A DNA stretch of 7,481 bases from Polyangia bacterium. GTDB taxonomy: Bacteria > Myxococcota_A > Polyangia > Polyangiales > Polyangiaceae. Shown here one piece after another: positions 5,264 through 7,481 of the stretch; position 1 is the first letter of the stretch; the number at the start of each line of letters is the position of its first letter. The notes beneath the pieces are model-generated. The model ran no database searches. It had not been told where the DNA came from and saw only the letters and a program-made list of their open reading frames with translations. The stretch spans positions 1 to 7,481 of the forward strand of contig JAUILJ010000385.1 in assembly GCA_030433055.1 (NCBI GenBank), read 5' to 3'. The position numbers and the translations under genes were made by a program.

Positions 5264-6859
5264 ATGGCGACTGCAGACCAGACCCCGATGCGGTCTCACA
5301 CCAGCTTGGTCGGCTGCGCGCTGCTGCTCGGTTGGAGCGCGAGCGCCGCAGCAGCTCCGGAACCTCCGACCCCTTCCTTCAGCTCCGCCATCGATGATTT
5401 CGCCGGCTACGACGCGCAGTCCACCTGCGATCCCAGCGAGAAGCCGGGGCCCGTCGATTTCCGCAGCATGATGCTGGCGACGTACCCGAGCAGCAGCAAC
5501 CTCGGGATCATCCGCGCCTGCAACGTCGGCGGCACCAGCGAACACAAAGAGGGCCGCGCCTTCGACTGGGGGCTGAACTACAACGACGCCGGTCAGCGTG
5601 ATATCGCCAGCACCGCGATCAACTGGCTGCTCAAGACGGACGAACACGGAAACGCCTGCGCCCTCGCCCGGCGCTTCGGCCTGATGTATTTCATCTGGAA
5701 CAAGCAGATCTGGGGGAGCTACCGCTCCCCCAATGGCAGCTGCGCCACGGCCGGCTGGAAGGCTTACACCGGCACGAACCCGCACACCGACCACATTCAC
5801 CTGAGCTGGGCCTGGCCCGGCGCGCGCAAGCAGACGAGCTGGTGGACGGCTCCCCTCCCCTCCAATCAGCCACCCAAGGGCTACCTGGACGGCGTGGACT
5901 GCGAGTCCATCGGAGGCTGGAGTCAAGACCTGGACAGCGCGACCAGCTCCAACGATGTCCATCTCTACTTCGACGGGCCCGCCGGGGATGCAAACGCGAC
6001 CTCCGTGGCGCTCACCGCCGACCAGTACCGCGAGGATCTGTGCAGTGCGCTCGGCTCCTGCGAGCACGCGTTCGAGGTTGCCTCTCCCCTGAGCCTGCAT
6101 GACGGGCAGGAGCACAGCGTCTACGGCTACGGCATCGACACCTCGGGTGGCGCCAACTCCCAGCTGACCAACAGCCCGAAGACGTTCCGCTGTGAGCCCA
6201 ACGTTCCCCCGGGTGTCTTGCGCCATGTGAGCAACCCCGACGTATTCGCTGCGTGGGGTTTCTCCTACTTCTGGGACGTGATGCCGGTGAGCGACAGCGA
6301 GCTCGAGAGCCACGACGCAGGAGACGACGTCGCCGATCACCCGGTGCTCGCCAAGTCCGACGACGGCAGTCCGTCGGTCTACCTGATCGACGGAGCGGTG
6401 AAGCGTCACATCCCGAGCCCCGAGGTGATGGACACCTGGGGCTTCGACTGGGGAAGCATCGAGGTCTGGAAGAGCACGGACCTCGAGAGCCTCGAGCAGG
6501 GCCCCGACGTACGCGCGCGGCCAGTGCTGGTGCAAGGGAGCGGTCCAGCCGTCTACCTGTTGGACGACGACTGGGGCGAGTCTCCCGGAGCAGGCGGCGC
6601 ACCGGGGACCGGCGGTAGCGGCTGGGCGACCGGCGGCTCCGGCGCAGCAAACGGCGCCGCGGGCAGCGACCAAGCGGGCTCCAGCAGCGCAGACGGCGGC
6701 GCGGGCGTCGGCCCTGCGACCAGCGTCCAGAGCGCTGACTCGGGGTGCGCCTGCTCTACCGCAGGGAAACAATCTCGAAGCACCGGGGGGCAGGTTTGGC
6801 TGCTGCTTGGCGCAGCCATCGTGAGCTTGAGTCGCCGCCGCCAGGTGCGCGGGCGATGA
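5264..6859 (+). CDS. secreted modular LAS-type metallopeptidase with MYXO-CTERM sorting tail
   Basis: The protein is 531 residues from the ATG at 5264; an ATG at 5288 (residue 9) gives a more typical signal peptide. Neither has a good ribosome site. Order: signal peptide (to about 31, LLGWSASAAAAPE); a catalytic domain (about 50-195) with SEHKEGRAFD (92-101) and HTDHIH (174-179). The HxxxxxxD (H94, D101) and HxH (H177, H179) motifs define the LAS fold shared by M15 D-Ala-D-Ala peptidases, lysostaphin-type enzymes and hedgehog, so a zinc peptidoglycan hydrolase is likely. Next is a Cys-containing module (207-310, GYLDGVDC...GW...TFRC; C213, C260, C266, C310); two similar repeats of about 60 residues (317-377 and 378-436), each with V-x-R-H, P-x-V, WGF, RPVL/HPVL and VYL; a Gly/Ser/Ala linker (440-490); then GCACS (494-498), a helix (508-524) and SRRRQVRGR. 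The tail fits the signal cut by myxosortases for surface display. Exact bond specificity is unknown. Confidence 0.88.
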   Translation: MATADQTPMRSHTSLVGCALLLGWSASAAAAPEPPTPSFSSAIDDFAGYDAQSTCDPSEKPGPVDFRSMMLATYPSSSNLGIIRACNVGGTSEHKEGRAFDWGLNYNDAGQRDIASTAINWLLKTDEHGNACALARRFGLMYFIWNKQIWGSYRSPNGSCATAGWKAYTGTNPHTDHIHLSWAWPGARKQTSWWTAPLPSNQPPKGYLDGVDCESIGGWSQDLDSATSSNDVHLYFDGPAGDANATSVALTADQYREDLCSALGSCEHAFEVASPLSLHDGQEHSVYGYGIDTSGGANSQLTNSPKTFRCEPNVPPGVLRHVSNPDVFAAWGFSYFWDVMPVSDSELESHDAGDDVADHPVLAKSDDGSPSVYLIDGAVKRHIPSPEVMDTWGFDWGSIEVWKSTDLESLEQGPDVRARPVLVQGSGPAVYLLDDDWGESPGAGGAPGTGGSGWATGGSGAANGAAGSDQAGSSSADGGAGVGPATSVQSADSGCACSTAGKQSRSTGGQVWLLLGAAIVSLSRRRQVRGR

Positions 6860-7481
6860 GCGGCAAGCGGGTGATAAGAGAGCGCGGCGTGAATGGCGAG
6901 CGCAGCGCGACCGGCGTGAATGGCGAGCGCGGCATGAATAGCGAGCGCAGAGTGATCGGCCAGCGCAAGCCCGAGGTCACGGCTCCCACTGACCGTCGCC
7001 GTTGGCTGTGGGCACCAGCCCTCCTGCTCGCCGCGGGGACCTACTGGCTCCTGCGGCAGCCGCCCGCCGCTCCCGAGCCGACACGCAAGGCCTCCACGAC
7101 GCAGGACGCCCGAGCCACCACCCAAGCCGAGCAACGCCGCGCGGAACCGACCATCCGCAGAGCCGCCACCCGGAAGGTGCATCAGGAAGACATCGCCTCG
7201 GCGCCGACCCGCCCCGCAGCCGTCCCCGCCCAGGCACCTCTGGTGAACACGCCCGAGCCTGCCCCGCGCACCGCCCAGCTCAACATGCAGGTGCTGCAGG
7301 AGGCGCAGAAGTACGGCTGGGTCTACACCGACGAGGGAGAGACGCCCTGTCCACCCCAGCGCGTGCGCATCCTGTGGGACGTACCAGGAGACCTCTCGAC
7401 CTACGACCGCGGCGCCTATTTCGAGCCGCTGGGGCCGGCGCCCAGCGAGAGCTCGACGTCCGTCAACGGTCTCCTGCTGTG
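6856..7481 (+). CDS. single-pass membrane protein of unknown function, 3' end outside window
   Basis: The ATG at 6856 overlaps the TGA of the preceding gene (ATGA), with AGGTG 8 bases upstream, so the two are probably translationally coupled. The frame stays open for 208 codons to the window end. The N-terminus is charged and contains hexapeptide repeats: GVNGER (11-16 and 20-25), GMNSER (26-31), RVIGQR (32-37). RRR (47-49) is followed by one hydrophobic segment (about 50-67, WLWAPALLLAAGTYWLL), so the N-terminus should be cytoplasmic. Then comes a Pro/Ala/Thr/Arg-rich stretch of about 75 residues, a likely wall-spanning or flexible linker. The beginning of a folded domain follows at about 142 (LNMQVLQEAQKYGWVYTDEG, then PCPPQRVRILWD). 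I recognise no family. Coupling to the surface metallopeptidase suggests an envelope role, which is inference. Confidence 0.75.
   Translation, partial: MSGKRVIRERGVNGERSATGVNGERGMNSERRVIGQRKPEVTAPTDRRRWLWAPALLLAAGTYWLLRQPPAAPEPTRKASTTQDARATTQAEQRRAEPTIRRAATRKVHQEDIASAPTRPAAVPAQAPLVNTPEPAPRTAQLNMQVLQEAQKYGWVYTDEGETPCPPQRVRILWDVPGDLSTYDRGAYFEPLGPAPSESSTSVNGLLL
6886..6966 (+). repeat. 18-base in-frame repeats coding for hexapeptides
   Basis: GGCGTGAATGGCGAGCGC occurs identically at 6886-6903 and 6913-6930, separated by 9 bases. A copy with two changes (GGCATGAATAGCGAGCGC) follows at 6931-6948 and a diverged one at 6949-6966. All keep the reading frame of the membrane protein and encode GVNGER-like units in its predicted cytoplasmic tail. 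The near-identity at the DNA level points to recent duplication. Confidence 0.8.

Noticed and set aside
4987..5265. Open frame of 92 codons on the minus strand in the long intergenic region
   Set aside because: It overlaps the start of the metallopeptidase gene, lacks a ribosome site, and shows no recognisable motif or domain. More likely a chance frame in GC-rich DNA.
5246..6772. Very long open frame (about 508 codons) on the minus strand opposite the metallopeptidase
   Set aside because: The plus-strand frame has a signal peptide, zinc motifs, repeats and a sorting tail. The antisense product is Val/Ala/Gly/Arg-rich with no domains, as expected from high GC at third positions.
1..7481. Defence system, CRISPR array, phage or insertion element
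   Set aside because: No repeat-spacer pattern, transposase, integrase, toxin-antitoxin or nuclease motif was found on either strand.

Overview
The window is GC-rich chromosomal DNA, most likely from a myxobacterium (Myxococcota, probably the Polyangiales side). The main evidence is a secreted protein that ends in a Gly/Ser-rich linker, a Gly-Cys-Ala-Cys motif, one hydrophobic helix and an Arg tail, which is the MYXO-CTERM sorting-signal layout. A near-consensus sigma-54 promoter and the gene families present fit this, but the species cannot be named from the sequence. The window holds eight genes, two of them cut by the edges. I see no RNA genes, insertion sequences, CRISPR arrays or phage genes.

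Layout. (1) At 2-358 (+) is the C-terminal end of an L,D-transpeptidase-like (YkuD superfamily) protein. It converges, with only 7 bases between stop codons, on (2) a membrane-anchored alpha/beta hydrolase at 366-1703 (-). (3) At 1849-2748 (-) is a short-chain dehydrogenase very like the (3R)-hydroxyacyl-CoA dehydrogenase module of peroxisomal multifunctional enzyme 2. It ends in a strong intrinsic terminator that also fixes the start of the hydrolase. (4) Divergent from it, at 2891-3643 (+), is a DUF2071 protein. This converges, across an imperfect hairpin, on (5) greB at 3708-4178 (-). (6) fliW at 4300-4800 (-) lies upstream of greB but is separated from it by an intrinsic terminator; it has a candidate sigma-54 promoter about 50 bases upstream. 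(7) A gene-free region of about 460 bases rich in inverted repeats follows. (8) At 5264-6859 (+) is a modular secreted LAS-type metallopeptidase with a MYXO-CTERM tail. Its stop overlaps the ATG of (9) a single-pass membrane protein that runs off the right edge (6856-7481).

How the genes relate. Most are independent housekeeping or accessory units, each bounded by its own terminator-like hairpin, rather than one pathway. Two groups may be functional: the terminal pair (surface metallopeptidase plus translationally coupled membrane protein), which looks like a cell-envelope module; and fliW with its probable sigma-54 promoter, which suggests regulated production of a flagellin/CsrA antagonist although no flagellar gene or csrA is visible. 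The parts least explained by known families are the terminal pair and the structured intergenic region before it.
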